From Bradyrhizobium sp. Gha (GTDB lineage Bacteria > Pseudomonadota > Alphaproteobacteria > Rhizobiales > Xanthobacteraceae), in NCBI RefSeq assembly GCF_900113735.1, contig NZ_FOQM01000003.1:124001-188000 (forward strand): a DNA stretch of 64,000 bases, written 5' to 3'. The notes under the pieces were generated by a model. It was not told where the DNA came from. It saw only the letters and a list, made by a program, of their open reading frames with translations, and searched no databases. A program made the translations under genes and the position numbers. Each line of letters starts with the position of its first letter. Positions within the stretch are counted from its first letter, which is position 1. This document shows positions 26,829 to 36,778 of the stretch, one piece after another.

Positions 26829-27668
26829 ATGAACGTCGATCAACTTCCCGTTGGCACCACGCCAACATCGCCGACGCCGGACGTCGCGCCGACCTTGCGG
26901 ATCCGCGCCGTGATGCTGGGCGAACGCATCAACGCGTCGAACCTCGAACTCGGCACGCTGGTGTCCTCGACGCCCGCCGCCTTTCGCGTCCATGCCGGCC
27001 TTGCCGTGATCTTCCGCTATGGCGTCGTGGTGCTGATCGGCCTACTTCCTTCCGAGGAGAAGGTGCTGCTCGACAGCCTGAAGTCCCGTATCACCGGCGA
27101 GTTCAGCCCTATCGAGGAGGAGACCGCGCAGGCGCAGCTCTGCAAGGACGAAAACGCCGAAGCGATCCAGCCCGGCGGGCCGATCTGCCTCGCCAAATTT
27201 TCCGACGAACGGCTGCTGCTGATCGCCGACGCGCTCGCCAAGAGCACCTCGCTCGCGCGCGACGAGCGGCGTGTCGCTGCGGTCTTCGATGTCATCGAGC
27301 CCTTCGCGCGGGAGCTCGCCGAGAAGGGGCGGACCTCACGGCGGCGCAAGGGCATTCTGCAACTGATCGGCAATGCGCTGCTGGTCCAGCAGCGGGTCGC
27401 CGGCCGCGTCGCCGTCGCCGAGAAGCCCGATGCGCTCTGGGAGAAGCCGCAGCTCGACCGCCTCTACGCCCGACTCGAAGACGAATATGAGCTGAAGGAG
27501 CGTCTCGACACGCTCGAGCGCAAGATCACCGTCATCGCGGAGACGGCCGATGCGCTGACCGATATCATCGACACCCAACGCTCGCTCCGTCTCGAGATTG
27601 CGGTGGTGGTGCTGATCGTGATCGAGGTCGCGATCGGGTGTTTCCAGATTTTTGCGGGGATGCACTGA
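26829..27668 (+). CDS. RMD1/DUF155 family membrane protein
   Basis: 279 residues. The DUF155 domain spans most of the protein (RIRAVMLGERINASNLELG, IFRYGVVVLIGLLPSEEK, RRKGILQLIGNALLVQQRVAG). A single C-terminal transmembrane helix follows (AVVVLIVIEVAIGCFQIFAG), giving a tail-anchored layout. In yeast and mitochondria the family includes RMD1 and RMND1, linked to organelle translation. The bacterial role is unknown. ATG at 26829 is preferred; a GTG lies two codons upstream. Confidence 0.88.
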   Translation: MNVDQLPVGTTPTSPTPDVAPTLRIRAVMLGERINASNLELGTLVSSTPAAFRVHAGLAVIFRYGVVVLIGLLPSEEKVLLDSLKSRITGEFSPIEEETAQAQLCKDENAEAIQPGGPICLAKFSDERLLLIADALAKSTSLARDERRVAAVFDVIEPFARELAEKGRTSRRRKGILQLIGNALLVQQRVAGRVAVAEKPDALWEKPQLDRLYARLEDEYELKERLDTLERKITVIAETADALTDIIDTQRSLRLEIAVVVLIVIEVAIGCFQIFAGMH

Positions 27669-27702
27669 GCGCCGAACCTGCGAGCAAGCAGCGCATTGTT
27701 AT

Positions 27703-27861
27703 GCCCTCTCCCCTTCTTGTGGGAGAGGGCAGCACCGGCGGCAGATGCGGGTTCACTGGGGTGAGGGGTCTCTCTCCGCGCATTCACTTGCATGTGTGAT
27801 CGCGGAGAGATACCCCTCATCCGGCGCTTCGCGCCACCTTCTCCCACAAGGGGAGAAGGGT
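27703..27861. repeat. Dispersed CTCTCCCC...GGGGAGAAGGG repeat
   Basis: About 160 bases made of inverted modules: CCCTCTCCCCTTCTTGTGGG near the left end and CTCCCACAAGGGGAGAAGGG at the right. Between them lie GGGTGAGGGG and ACCCCTCATCC. Related to the copies at 15434-15503 and 48714-48828. It fills the gap between the convergent RMD1-family and acetate kinase genes. Confidence 0.85.
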
Positions 27862-27872
27862 AACCGGATCGA

Positions 27873-29072
27873 TCATTCCTTCATGCCTTGGGCTTCGGTT
27901 CGCACCATCGCCACGCAATGCCGCGCGATCGTCAGTTCCTCGTTCGTTGGAATGACAAACACTTCGACAGCGCTATCGTCACCGCTGATGCGTTCGCGCC
28001 CCTCATCATTCGCCGCATCATCGATGCACACACCCAGCCAACCAAGCCGCCTCCCGATCGCGCTGCGGATCTCCTTGGCGTGCTCGCCGATGCCGCCGGT
28101 GAAGACGAGACCGTCCAGTCCGCCGAGCGTGTTCGCCATCACCGCAATCTCTTGCGCCGCACGGAAGGTGAAGAGATCGACGGCTTCCCGTGCTCCGGAC
28201 TCGCTGCTTGCGAGCAGCGTGCGCATGTCCGCGGAGAGACCGGAGACGCCGAGCAGGCCTGACTCGTGGTAGAGCAGGTGCTGCAAATCCTCGTCCGACA
28301 TCTTTTCGTGCTGCAGCAGATAGAGCAGCACGCCGGGATCGATCGTGCCGCAGCGGGTGCCCATCACCAGGCCGTCGAGCGGCGTCAAGCTCATCGTGGT
28401 ATCGAGGCTGCGGCCTCCGTGGAGTGCGCAGAGGCTTGCGCCATTGCCGAGATGGGCAATGACGACGCGCTTGGCGGCAAGCTCCGGCGCGATTTCGGCG
28501 AGCCGGCCCGCGACATATTCGAAGGAGAGCCCATGAAAGCCGTAGCGTCGCAGCCCGCGCGCCTCATAGCGCTTCGGAATCGCGAAGCGCCTCGCGGGCG
28601 GCGTCAGGCCGTGATGGAAGGCGGTGTCGAAACAGGCGATCTGCATCAGGGAGGGGCGGGTCGCCCTGATGGCGCGGACCGGTGCAAGGCAACGCGGCTG
28701 ATGGAGCGGCGCAAGCGGCGTGAGCGCGTCCAGCCTGGCAAAGACGTCGTCGGTCAGCGTCACGGGGCCCGAATAGTCCGGACCACCATGGACGATGCGG
28801 TGACCCAAGGCCCGCAAGCAACCTTCGCCGAAACGGTCCTCGATGAAGGCGAGCACATCCGCGAACAGATGGCTACCGTCATTATCCGATGCCGTCCGTT
28901 GCTTCTCGAACAGCCTCTCGCCCGTTGGGCTCGTCGCAACCAGTCGCGGCCTGGTTTCATGCTCATCGAGCAGGCCCTTGCAAAGCAGTGAGGGCTCGCA
29001 TCGCACAATCTCGAACAGGCCGAACTTGATGCTCGACGAGCCGGCGTTGAAGACGAGGACCAGATCGGACAT
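27873..29072 (-). CDS. ackA: Acetate kinase
   Basis: A 399-residue ASKHA-fold kinase converting acetyl phosphate and ADP to acetate and ATP. Signatures: LVFNAGSSSIKFGLF at the N-terminus, the HRIVHGGPDYS motif, RYGFHGLSFEYVA, the VIAHLGNGASLCA motif and FTGGIGEHAKEIRSAI. The ATG at 29072 lies 5 bases beyond the stop of the phosphoketolase gene, so the two are an operon; an upstream in-frame ATG at 29132 overlaps that gene. In this context it recovers ATP from the acetyl phosphate made by phosphoketolase. Confidence 0.97.
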   Translation of the reverse strand: MSDLVLVFNAGSSSIKFGLFEIVRCEPSLLCKGLLDEHETRPRLVATSPTGERLFEKQRTASDNDGSHLFADVLAFIEDRFGEGCLRALGHRIVHGGPDYSGPVTLTDDVFARLDALTPLAPLHQPRCLAPVRAIRATRPSLMQIACFDTAFHHGLTPPARRFAIPKRYEARGLRRYGFHGLSFEYVAGRLAEIAPELAAKRVVIAHLGNGASLCALHGGRSLDTTMSLTPLDGLVMGTRCGTIDPGVLLYLLQHEKMSDEDLQHLLYHESGLLGVSGLSADMRTLLASSESGAREAVDLFTFRAAQEIAVMANTLGGLDGLVFTGGIGEHAKEIRSAIGRRLGWLGVCIDDAANDEGRERISGDDSAVEVFVIPTNEELTIARHCVAMVRTEAQGMKE

Positions 29073-29077
29073 GGCGG

Positions 29078-31492
29078 TCAATCGCCGGCTTCGGCCGGTG
29101 TGGTGCCGCCGGAACTGTTCTGCCAGATCCATGTTTGGATCTCCGGCATGTCCTCGCCGTGCATGCGGACGTAGCGCGAATGCTCGATCAGTCTGTCACG
29201 AAATTGCTGCTTCACATGCGCGGCTCTGGTGACCAGATCAGGCACGCGTTCGATCGCCTCGATCGCGAGGTGGTAGCGGTCGAGTCCATTGAGCACGACC
29301 ATGTCGAACGGCGTCGTCGTGGTGCCTTCCTCGGCAAAGCCGCGCACATGCATGCCGGCATGGTTGGTGCGGCTGTAGGTGAGACGGTGGATGAGGTAGG
29401 GATAGCCGTGATAGGCGAAGATGACCGGTTTGTCCTTCGTGAACAGGCTGTCGAAGTCGCGATCGCTCAGGCCATGCGGATGCTGCTCGTTCGGTTGCAG
29501 CGTCATGAGGTCGACGACGTTGACGACGCGGATCCTGAGATCCGGCAGCGCGTTGCGCAGCAGGTCGACGGCTGCGAGCGTCTCCAGCGTGGGCACGTCG
29601 CCGGCGCAGGCCATCACCACGTCGGGCTCGCCGTTCGCGTCCTCGGTGCCGGCCCATGCCCAGATGCCGATGCCGGCATCGCAATGCGTTGCGGCCTCCT
29701 GCATCGACAGCCATTGCGGCGCCGGTTGCTTGCCGGCGACGATGACGTTGATGCGGTTGTAGGTGCGCAGGCAGTGATCGGCGATCCACAGTAGCGTGTT
29801 GGCGTCAGGCGGGAGGTAGATGCGGACGATATCGGCCTTCTTGTTGGCAACGAGGTCGACAAAGCCAGGGTCCTGGTGGCTGAAGCCGTTATGGTCCTGG
29901 CGCCAGACGTGGGACGTCAGGAGATAATTCAGCGAGGCGATCGGCCGCCGCCACGGCAGGTGCCGCGTCACCTTCAGCCATTTGGCGTGCTGGTTGAACA
30001 TGGAATCCACGATGTGGATGAAGGCCTCGTAGCACGAGAAGAAGCCGTGCCTGCCGGTGAGGAGATAGCCCTCGAGCCAGCCCTGGCAGAGATGCTCGCT
30101 CAACACCTCCATGACGCGGCCGTCCTGCGCGAGATGGACGTCGTAAGGCACGGTCGGCTCCATCCAGACGCGTTCGGTCGCGTCGAACACGGCATCGAGC
30201 CGGTTTGAGGCGGTCTCGTCCGGGCCCATGATGCGGAAATTGCGTTCCCCCGCGTTGAGGCGGATGACGTCGCGCAAGAACTTGCCGAGCTCGCGCGTCG
30301 CTTCCGCCGTGACCCCGCCGGGCTTCGGCACCTCGATTGCAAACTCTCGGAAGTCCGGCAGCTTCAGCTCCTTCTTGAGGAGCCCGCCATTGGCGTGCGG
30401 ATTGGCGCCCATGCGCCTGTTGCCTTCGGGTGCGAGCGCCTGAAGCTCGGCAACGAGCGCGCCGCTCTTGTCGAACAGCTTGTCCGGCTCGTAGCTGCGC
30501 ATCCAGTCGTCGAGAATCTTCAGATGCGCTGGATTTTCGCGGCAGTTCGCCACGGGCACCTGATGGGCGCGCCAGAAGCCTTCGACTTTCTTGCCGTCGA
30601 CTTCCTTCGGGCCGGTCCAGCCCTTCGGGCTCCGCAGCACGATCATCGGCCAGCGCGGTAGCTCGATGGTCTTGCGGCCGTCTCGGGCGTGCTGCTGGAT
30701 CGAGCGGATGCTGGCGAGCGCAAGGTCGAGCGCATCTGCCATGGCCGGGTGCATCAGCTTGGGATCGTGGCCCTCGACGAACAGCGGCTCGTGGCCGAGC
30801 CCACGGAAGAGCTCGCGGATCTCGCTGTCGGGCATCCGGCCGAGCACGGTCGGGTTGGCGATCTTGTAGCCGTTGAGGTGGAGGATCGGCAGCACCGCGC
30901 CGTCATGCGCTGGATTGAGGAACTTGTTCGAATGCCAGGACGCGGCGAGCGGGCCGGTCTCGGCCTCGCCGTCGCCGACGACGCAGGCCACGATCAGATC
31001 AGGATTGTCGAACGCCGCGCCATAAGCGTGCACCAGCGCATAGCCGAGCTCGCCGCCTTCGTGAATCGAGCCTGGCGTTTCCGGTGCCGCGTGGCTCGGA
31101 ATGCCGCCGGGGAAGGAGAACTGCCTGAAAAGTTTCCGCAATCCCTCCGCATCGCGCCCGATATCAGGATAGATCTCGCTGTAGCTGCCTTCGAGATAAG
31201 TGTTGGCCACCATGCCCGGGCCGCCATGGCCGGGACCGCAGACATAGATCATGTCGAGGTCCAGCGCGCGGATGACGCGGTTGAGGTGGGCGTAGATGAA
31301 ATTCAGCCCCGGCGTCGTGCCCCAATGGCCGAGCAGGCGCGGCTTGATGTGGGCAGGCACCAGCGGCTCGCGCAGCAGCGGATTGTCCAGAAGATAGATT
31401 TGCCCCACAGAGAGATAGTTCGCCGCGCGCCAGTAGCGATCAAGGAGATCGAGGTCGCTGCTTGCAGCAGCCTGTTGTCGCTGAGATGTCAT
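29078..31492 (-). CDS. xfp: Phosphoketolase (xylulose-5-P / fructose-6-P)
   Basis: An 804-residue thiamine-diphosphate enzyme that splits xylulose 5-phosphate (or fructose 6-phosphate) with phosphate into acetyl phosphate and glyceraldehyde 3-phosphate (or erythrose 4-phosphate). Phosphoketolase-specific patterns: [31 protein letters not shown], the ThDP region [37 protein letters not shown] and [19 protein letters not shown]. The ATG at 31492 is likely; another ATG is six codons upstream. With ackA it forms a shunt making acetate and ATP from sugar phosphates. Confidence 0.97.
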   Translation of the reverse strand: MTSQRQQAAASSDLDLLDRYWRAANYLSVGQIYLLDNPLLREPLVPAHIKPRLLGHWGTTPGLNFIYAHLNRVIRALDLDMIYVCGPGHGGPGMVANTYLEGSYSEIYPDIGRDAEGLRKLFRQFSFPGGIPSHAAPETPGSIHEGGELGYALVHAYGAAFDNPDLIVACVVGDGEAETGPLAASWHSNKFLNPAHDGAVLPILHLNGYKIANPTVLGRMPDSEIRELFRGLGHEPLFVEGHDPKLMHPAMADALDLALASIRSIQQHARDGRKTIELPRWPMIVLRSPKGWTGPKEVDGKKVEGFWRAHQVPVANCRENPAHLKILDDWMRSYEPDKLFDKSGALVAELQALAPEGNRRMGANPHANGGLLKKELKLPDFREFAIEVPKPGGVTAEATRELGKFLRDVIRLNAGERNFRIMGPDETASNRLDAVFDATERVWMEPTVPYDVHLAQDGRVMEVLSEHLCQGWLEGYLLTGRHGFFSCYEAFIHIVDSMFNQHAKWLKVTRHLPWRRPIASLNYLLTSHVWRQDHNGFSHQDPGFVDLVANKKADIVRIYLPPDANTLLWIADHCLRTYNRINVIVAGKQPAPQWLSMQEAATHCDAGIGIWAWAGTEDANGEPDVVMACAGDVPTLETLAAVDLLRNALPDLRIRVVNVVDLMTLQPNEQHPHGLSDRDFDSLFTKDKPVIFAYHGYPYLIHRLTYSRTNHAGMHVRGFAEEGTTTTPFDMVVLNGLDRYHLAIEAIERVPDLVTRAAHVKQQFRDRLIEHSRYVRMHGEDMPEIQTWIWQNSSGGTTPAEAGD

Positions 31493-31703
31493 GATCCTGC
31501 CGACCTTCACCAGGGGATCGTCACCAACCGGGTTCCGGCGAGATCGATCCTTCTCCTGCAGAGAACCGGAGCGAGGTCACGCGGTGTTGCGTGAGGTCAA
31601 AGGCGCGCGCCCGAACTTTGGGCAGCGCTACTGTGCATGGGGTTGTTTTCGCGTTTTCGATTCTTGTTCTTGATTTGTTCTTTTGGCGTGCTATCCTGAT
31701 CGC

Positions 31704-32867
31704 ATGAGTCCAGCATCGTCTTCTGCTCTCAAGCACCCGCCGGTCACGGCGCCCTCCGAGCCGGCGGGTGCGCCTTCTGATTTCCCCGAGCTTGGCGTCG
31801 CCATCGATCGCGTGCGCAGGCGCGGGCGGGGCGCGCAGTCCAACGCCAGCGGCCGCTATGAGGCCGAGGCCCGCGTCGCCTTCGACGATGGCTGGCAGAG
31901 CCTGGAAGAGTTGCCGCCGTTCAAGACCACGGTCGCGGTGGACACCTCGCGCAAGGTGATCACCCGCAACGATTCTCCCGACATCGGCTTCGATCGCTCG
32001 ATCAATCCCTACCGTGGCTGCGAGCACGGCTGCGTCTATTGCTTCGCGCGGCCGACGCATGCCTATCTCGGCCTGTCGGCGGGGCTCGACTTCGAGTCGA
32101 AGTTGTTTGCCAAGCCCGAGGCGCCGGTTCTGCTCGAGAAGGAGCTCGCGGCCCCAGGCTACGAGCCGCGGATGATCGCGATCGGCACCAACACCGATCC
32201 GTATCAGCCGATCGAGCGCGAGCGCAAAATCATGCGCGGCATTCTCGAAGTGCTCGAGCGCACCGGCCATCCCGTCGGCATCGTCACCAAATCCGCGCTG
32301 GTGGTGCGCGACATCGACATTCTCGCCCGCATGGCCAAGCGCAACCTCGCCAAGGTCGCGATCTCGGTGACCTCGCTCGATCCGAAGTTGGCGCGCACCA
32401 TGGAGCCAAGGGCCTCGACGCCGCCGAAGCGGCTGGAGGCGCTGAAGCAGCTTTCGGAGGCCGGCATTCCCACCACCGTGATGGTCGCGCCCGTGATCCC
32501 CGCGCTGAACGATTCCGAGATCGAGCGCATTCTCGATGCCGCCACGCATGCCGGCGTCAAGGAAGCCTCCTACGTGCTGCTGCGGTTGCCGCTCGAGGTG
32601 CGCGATCTCTTCCGCGAATGGCTGATGGCGAATTATCCGGACCGCTATCGCCACGTCTTCACGTTGATCCGCGACATGCGCGGCGGCCGCGACTACGATT
32701 CGAAATGGGGCGAGCGCATGAAGGGGACCGGCCCGATGGCGTGGACCATCGGCCGCCGCTTCGAGATCGCCTGCGACCGGCTCGGGCTCAACAAGCGCCG
32801 CTCGAAGCTGACCACGGATCATTTTGCGCGGCCGAAGCTGAACGGCGAGCAGCTCAGCCTGTTCTGA
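31704..32867 (+). CDS. PA0069-type radical SAM protein
   Basis: A 387-residue radical SAM enzyme. The 4Fe-4S motif CxxxCxxC is seen in RGCEHGCVYCFARPTHAY. Downstream SAM-barrel signs are IAIGTNTDPYQPIERERKI and VGIVTKSALVVRDIDIL. The N-terminus is an Arg/Pro/Ala-rich extension of about 40 residues followed by RYEAEAR. The family resembles spore photoproduct lyase, but its reaction is unknown. It is divergent from the phosphoketolase gene; the intervening 31511-31703 stretch is T-rich and likely holds both promoters. Confidence 0.93.
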   Translation: MSPASSSALKHPPVTAPSEPAGAPSDFPELGVAIDRVRRRGRGAQSNASGRYEAEARVAFDDGWQSLEELPPFKTTVAVDTSRKVITRNDSPDIGFDRSINPYRGCEHGCVYCFARPTHAYLGLSAGLDFESKLFAKPEAPVLLEKELAAPGYEPRMIAIGTNTDPYQPIERERKIMRGILEVLERTGHPVGIVTKSALVVRDIDILARMAKRNLAKVAISVTSLDPKLARTMEPRASTPPKRLEALKQLSEAGIPTTVMVAPVIPALNDSEIERILDAATHAGVKEASYVLLRLPLEVRDLFREWLMANYPDRYRHVFTLIRDMRGGRDYDSKWGERMKGTGPMAWTIGRRFEIACDRLGLNKRRSKLTTDHFARPKLNGEQLSLF

Positions 32868-32888
32868 GCGGGACGAGCGAGGTGTGTG

Positions 32889-33344
32889 ATGAGCAAGGAA
32901 CTGCCGGCTCCCGTGCCGCGGCTGACGGTGATCACGCTGGGTGTGCGTGACATCCGCGCCAGCATCGCCTTCTACGCTGCGCTCGGTTTTTCGCGCCGGC
33001 TGAAGGTAACGGGAGAGGCCGTGGCGTTCTTCGACACCGGCGGCCCGGTGCTCGGCCTGTTTCCGTGGAGCCAGCTCGCCGACGACGCCAGACTGCCGGA
33101 CCAGCCAAGGCCGACGACGTTCCGCGGCGTCACGCTCGCCTGGAACTGCGCCTCGCGCGAGGAGGTCGATGCCGTGCTGTCGTTTGCGCTTCGGACGGGC
33201 GCGGTCTTGCTGAAGGCTGCGCACGAGACCGATTATGGCGGCTATTCCGGCTATTTTGCCGATCCCGATGGCCATCCCTGGGAGGTCGTCGTGGCGCCCG
33301 GCATCGAGGTCGGCGACGACAGGCGCGTGCATCTGACGGAGTAG
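32889..33344 (+). CDS. VOC-superfamily (glyoxalase-like) protein
   Basis: A 151-residue protein with the beta-alpha-beta-beta-beta layout of the vicinal oxygen chelate fold: RLTVITLGVRDIRASIAFYA near the N-terminus and YFADPDGHPWEVVVAPG near the C-terminus. It has a metal-ligand-type Glu in PWEV. It may be a dioxygenase, resistance or glyoxalase-type protein; the substrate cannot be assigned. It follows the radical SAM gene by 21 bases on the same strand and may be co-transcribed. Confidence 0.88.
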   Translation: MSKELPAPVPRLTVITLGVRDIRASIAFYAALGFSRRLKVTGEAVAFFDTGGPVLGLFPWSQLADDARLPDQPRPTTFRGVTLAWNCASREEVDAVLSFALRTGAVLLKAAHETDYGGYSGYFADPDGHPWEVVVAPGIEVGDDRRVHLTE

Positions 33345-33421
33345 GGCGGTTCATCTGAATAACGGGAATTGTCTGGGGTTCCCGGTTGCGCGGGCGGGCC
33401 GGCTTCCGCACGATCCCGGCC

Positions 33422-34216
33422 ATGATTCGGGACAAGTCCAGTAAGACGCCGGCCAAAGATGCGCCGCAGAGCGAGGTGGCCCAAAAGGCGGCCAAGGCGC
33501 CGCCTGCCAAAGCCAGCTTCCGCCGCGAGCGCGCGCTGATCAAGCGCGGCGTCTGGCCGATCGCGGGCTGCGACGAGGCCGGCCGCGGGCCGCTCGCCGG
33601 CCCCGTGGTGGCGGCCGCGGTGATTCTCGATCCCGACCGCATCCCGCGCGGCATCGACGATTCCAAGCGATTGACTGTGGAAGAGCGCGAAAAGCTGTTC
33701 GACAAGATCTGCGCCACCGCGCAAGTCTCGGTCGCCGTCGCTTCGCCCGCGCGCATCGACCGCGACAACATCCTGCGTGCCTCGCTCTGGGCGCTGAAGC
33801 GCGCCGTGGTCGCTCTACCAGAGGCGCCGAAGCACGTCTTCGTCGATGGCCGCGACCGGCTCGACACGCCTTGCGACTGCCAGGCCGTGATCGGCGGCGA
33901 TGGGATCGTACTCTCGATTGCAGCCGCCTCCATCGTCGCCAAGGTGACGCGTGACCGGCTGATGTGTGCGCTGGCGCAGGATTGCCCCGGCTATGGGTTC
34001 GAGCAGCACAAGGGCTATGGGGTCCCCGACCATCTCGACGCGCTGAACCGCCTCGGACCGACCGTTCACCACCGCAGCTTCTTCGCCCCGGTCGCCGCCG
34101 CACGCGCCAAGCACATGCCCTGGACAGTCGTGCCCGAGCGGGAACTGTTCGATCTCACCGCGATCGAGGTGCAGGTCGAGACGACAGTTGAAATCGATGC
34201 TTCCGCGGGCCTCTAG
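33422..34216 (+). CDS. rnhB: Ribonuclease HII
   Basis: A 264-residue nuclease that removes ribonucleotides and RNA primers from DNA:RNA hybrids. The catalytic Asp-Glu pair is in [20 protein letters not shown]; other active-site acids lie in [11 protein letters not shown] and in [10 protein letters not shown]. It ends with the C-terminal [21 protein letters not shown] motif. The N-terminus has a 45-residue Lys/Ala-rich extension before the core, longer than in enterobacteria. ATG at 33422 is used. Confidence 0.96.
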   Translation: MIRDKSSKTPAKDAPQSEVAQKAAKAPPAKASFRRERALIKRGVWPIAGCDEAGRGPLAGPVVAAAVILDPDRIPRGIDDSKRLTVEEREKLFDKICATAQVSVAVASPARIDRDNILRASLWALKRAVVALPEAPKHVFVDGRDRLDTPCDCQAVIGGDGIVLSIAAASIVAKVTRDRLMCALAQDCPGYGFEQHKGYGVPDHLDALNRLGPTVHHRSFFAPVAAARAKHMPWTVVPERELFDLTAIEVQVETTVEIDASAGL

Positions 34217-34316
34217 ACGAGACGGTCGTTGCCACGACGCGTGTCGCCCTTTATCAAAACAGGTGTGAGTGAATAGGGGCCGGCTGGACGGGTTGGCTGC
34301 ATCTTGCGGGCGTTGC

Positions 34317-35825
34317 ATGCGGTTTACCTCCCTGGTCATCGAGCTCATTCGCGCCCGGCCGCGGCTGATCGTCTGGATTGCCGTGCTGCTTCAAGCTGCG
34401 ATGTGGTTGCTGGTGGCGCTGCTGTTCTATCGCAGCCCGCCGGGCAGCCTCGCGACCCTGCTGGCCTTCGGCAGGGAATACCAGGTCGGCACCGATCTGG
34501 GGCCGCCGCTATCAATCTGGCTCGCCGACATCGCCTACCGGGCCGCGGGGGGCCATATGTTCGGCGTCTACGTCCTGGCCGAGATCTGCGAGATCGCGAC
34601 CTTCATCACGCTCTACCACCTCGCACGCGCCGTCGTCGGCAGCCAGCAGGCGGTGCTCGTCGTCCTTCTGACCATGACGCTGCTGGCCTTTTCCTCGTCG
34701 GCGCTCGACTTCGGACCTTTGGTGCTGGCCCGGCCGTTGTGGACGCTGCTGCTGCTGCATTCCTGGCAGATCATCGGCCAGCGCCGCGGCAATGCCTGGT
34801 TCGCCTGGTCGATCGAGGCCGGCCTGCTGCTCCTGACCACGCCGGCCGCGATCTTCCTGCTCGCGTTGCTCGTCGTGTTCGCACTCTCGACCGCCGGCGG
34901 CCGCAGGACCTTGCGCGCGCTCGACCCGCTGTTTGCCGTCATCGTCGTCGCCGTGCTGGCGCTACCCTATGCGGTCTGGCTGACGCGCGCCGAGACCCTT
35001 GCGTTGCCAGCCTTGCCGCAAGTGGCCGACATCGGCGCCCGTGCGATCCATGCCGCCTGGCTGCTTGGCGGCCTCGTGCTCGGCGCCATCGCAGTTCCGG
35101 TGCTGACCTTCCTCAACACCCCCCTGTTCGCCGGCAAGTGCGAGGACGCGCCTATCATCTACCGGCCGCCTGTCGAGCCGCTGGCCCGCAACTTCGTCTA
35201 TTTCTTTGCGCTGGCGCCCGCGCTCGGCGGCGTCCTGGCCGCAGGCCTGTTCGGCCTCGATGCCGTCGTCGGCGGCGCCGGTATCGTGTTGATCATGTCG
35301 GGTCTCGCGACGGTCGTGGTATCAGGCGATCTCATCGCGATGCGCCGCGCTCGTATGCTGCGCACGGTGTGGGCGGCGGCCGTCGTGGCACCGGCTGTCG
35401 GCGTCGTGCTGGCCGTGCTGTTCCTGCCCTGGAGCGGCACCGGCGAGATCGCGACCTCGATGCCGGCCCGTGCGATCTCCGACTTCTTCGACGACAGCTT
35501 TGCCCGCCGGACCAACCATCGCCTGCGCGCGGTCGCCGGCGAGACGCAGCTTGCAAGCCTGATCACGCTGCATTCCGGCCGGCCGCATCTCTTCATCGAT
35601 GCTGATCCTGCGCGTACGCCGTGGATGTCACAGGCAAAGTTCAGCGAGAGTGGCGGCGTCGTGGTCTGGCGCGCGTCCGATACCGCCGGCACCCCGCCGC
35701 CCGACATCCTCGCGCGCTTCCCCGGCATCGTGCCCGAAGTGCCGCGGGCTTTCGAATGGCTTGTCAACGGACGCCAGCAGTTGTTGCGCATCGGCTGGGC
35801 CATTGTGCGGCCGAAGGCGACGTGA
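34317..35825 (+). CDS. Polytopic membrane protein, GT39-like
   Basis: A protein of about 502 residues with at least eight hydrophobic segments, for example LIVWIAVLLQAAMWLLVALL near the N-terminus. The loop FGREYQVGTDLGPPLSIWLADIAY matches the first-loop pattern of ArnT/PMT-type (family 39) membrane glycosyltransferases, in which an Asp pair is catalytic. The C-terminal 130 residues are soluble. The acceptor is unknown. A GTG at 34269 would add 16 residues; ATG 34317 gives a clean cytoplasmic N-terminus. Confidence 0.75.
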   Translation: MRFTSLVIELIRARPRLIVWIAVLLQAAMWLLVALLFYRSPPGSLATLLAFGREYQVGTDLGPPLSIWLADIAYRAAGGHMFGVYVLAEICEIATFITLYHLARAVVGSQQAVLVVLLTMTLLAFSSSALDFGPLVLARPLWTLLLLHSWQIIGQRRGNAWFAWSIEAGLLLLTTPAAIFLLALLVVFALSTAGGRRTLRALDPLFAVIVVAVLALPYAVWLTRAETLALPALPQVADIGARAIHAAWLLGGLVLGAIAVPVLTFLNTPLFAGKCEDAPIIYRPPVEPLARNFVYFFALAPALGGVLAAGLFGLDAVVGGAGIVLIMSGLATVVVSGDLIAMRRARMLRTVWAAAVVAPAVGVVLAVLFLPWSGTGEIATSMPARAISDFFDDSFARRTNHRLRAVAGETQLASLITLHSGRPHLFIDADPARTPWMSQAKFSESGGVVVWRASDTAGTPPPDILARFPGIVPEVPRAFEWLVNGRQQLLRIGWAIVRPKAT

Positions 35826-35838
35826 GTACGAGCGCTTG

Positions 35839-36642
35839 CTAGCCCGCCAGCGCCTTCGCGATTGCCCGCAGATCCTGCCAGGCCAGCCGCTTGTACGACG
35901 GTGACCGCAAGAGATAGGCAGGATGGAACGTCGGCAGCGCACGGATGGCGCGTGTGCCCGTCTCGTACTCGAACCAGCGCCCGCGCGTTCGCATGATGCC
36001 TTCGCGCGTCGACAGCAATGTCTGCGTCGAGGGATTGCCGAGCGTCACCAGCACGTCGGGATTCACGAGCTCGATATGACGCTGGATGAAGGGCAGGCAG
36101 ATTTGCGTCTCCTGCGGCGTCGGCGTGCGGTTGCCGGGCGGCCGCCAGGGGATGACATTGCTGATGTAGGCCGTGCTGCGGTTGAGGCCTATGGCGCCGA
36201 TCATCAAATCGAGCAGTTTGCCGCTGCGCCCGACGAAGGGCAGTCCCTCGATGTCCTCGTCCCGGCCCGGTGCCTCGCCGACGAACATGATGCGCGCTTG
36301 CGGATTGCCGTCGGCGAACACCAGCCGCGTCGCCGTGTGCTTGAGCGCGCAGCCCTCGAAGTGCTGCATCAGCTCGCGCAGCGCCTCGAGGGTCGGCGCG
36401 GTGCGGGCAGCCTCGCGCGCGGCGGAGATCGCGACGTCAGGCGCCGGTGCGGCCTCGCCGCGCATCACCGCAGGCGCGGCGACAGGCCGCGGAGGCTCGG
36501 CCGGCGCAGCGCGAGCAGCAGGCGGCGGGGCATCTAATTCCGCCAGGCGGTCGATGGGCTGCTCTGCGAGCGCACAGTCGACGCCGGCCTCCAGATAGAA
36601 GGCAAGAAGCTCTCGAACGGTGGGTGCGGGCTCGGGGATCAT
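35839..36642 (-). CDS. Family-4-type uracil-DNA glycosylase
   Basis: A 267-residue glycosylase that removes uracil from DNA. The catalytic motif reads FVGEAPGRDEDIEGLPFVGR and the second motif ALPTFHPAYLLR. The N-terminal 80 residues are a Pro/Ala-rich low-complexity arm. Cysteines remain at FEGCALKH and QICLPFI, but the pairs expected for a complete four-Cys Fe-S site are not obvious, so the cluster may be altered or lost. It is divergent from the ETF-QO gene. Confidence 0.88.
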   Translation of the reverse strand: MIPEPAPTVRELLAFYLEAGVDCALAEQPIDRLAELDAPPPAARAAPAEPPRPVAAPAVMRGEAAPAPDVAISAAREAARTAPTLEALRELMQHFEGCALKHTATRLVFADGNPQARIMFVGEAPGRDEDIEGLPFVGRSGKLLDLMIGAIGLNRSTAYISNVIPWRPPGNRTPTPQETQICLPFIQRHIELVNPDVLVTLGNPSTQTLLSTREGIMRTRGRWFEYETGTRAIRALPTFHPAYLLRSPSYKRLAWQDLRAIAKALAG

Positions 36643-36778
36643 TGGGAAAGTCAGACTATTAGTTCATCTTAGGACGCCTTGCATCCCAGCGGAACGCATT
36701 TCCGTGGTTGTCCTACCCGGAAAAATCGGAAACAAGGGGGCGCAAATGACAAGGAACCGTCTCAAGGGCTGAGATCAG

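Noticed and set aside
31521..33332. Long minus-strand open frame across the radical SAM and VOC genes
   Set aside because: Antisense shadow; composition Arg/Ala/Gly/Asp-rich without motifs, while the plus-strand genes show clear family signatures.
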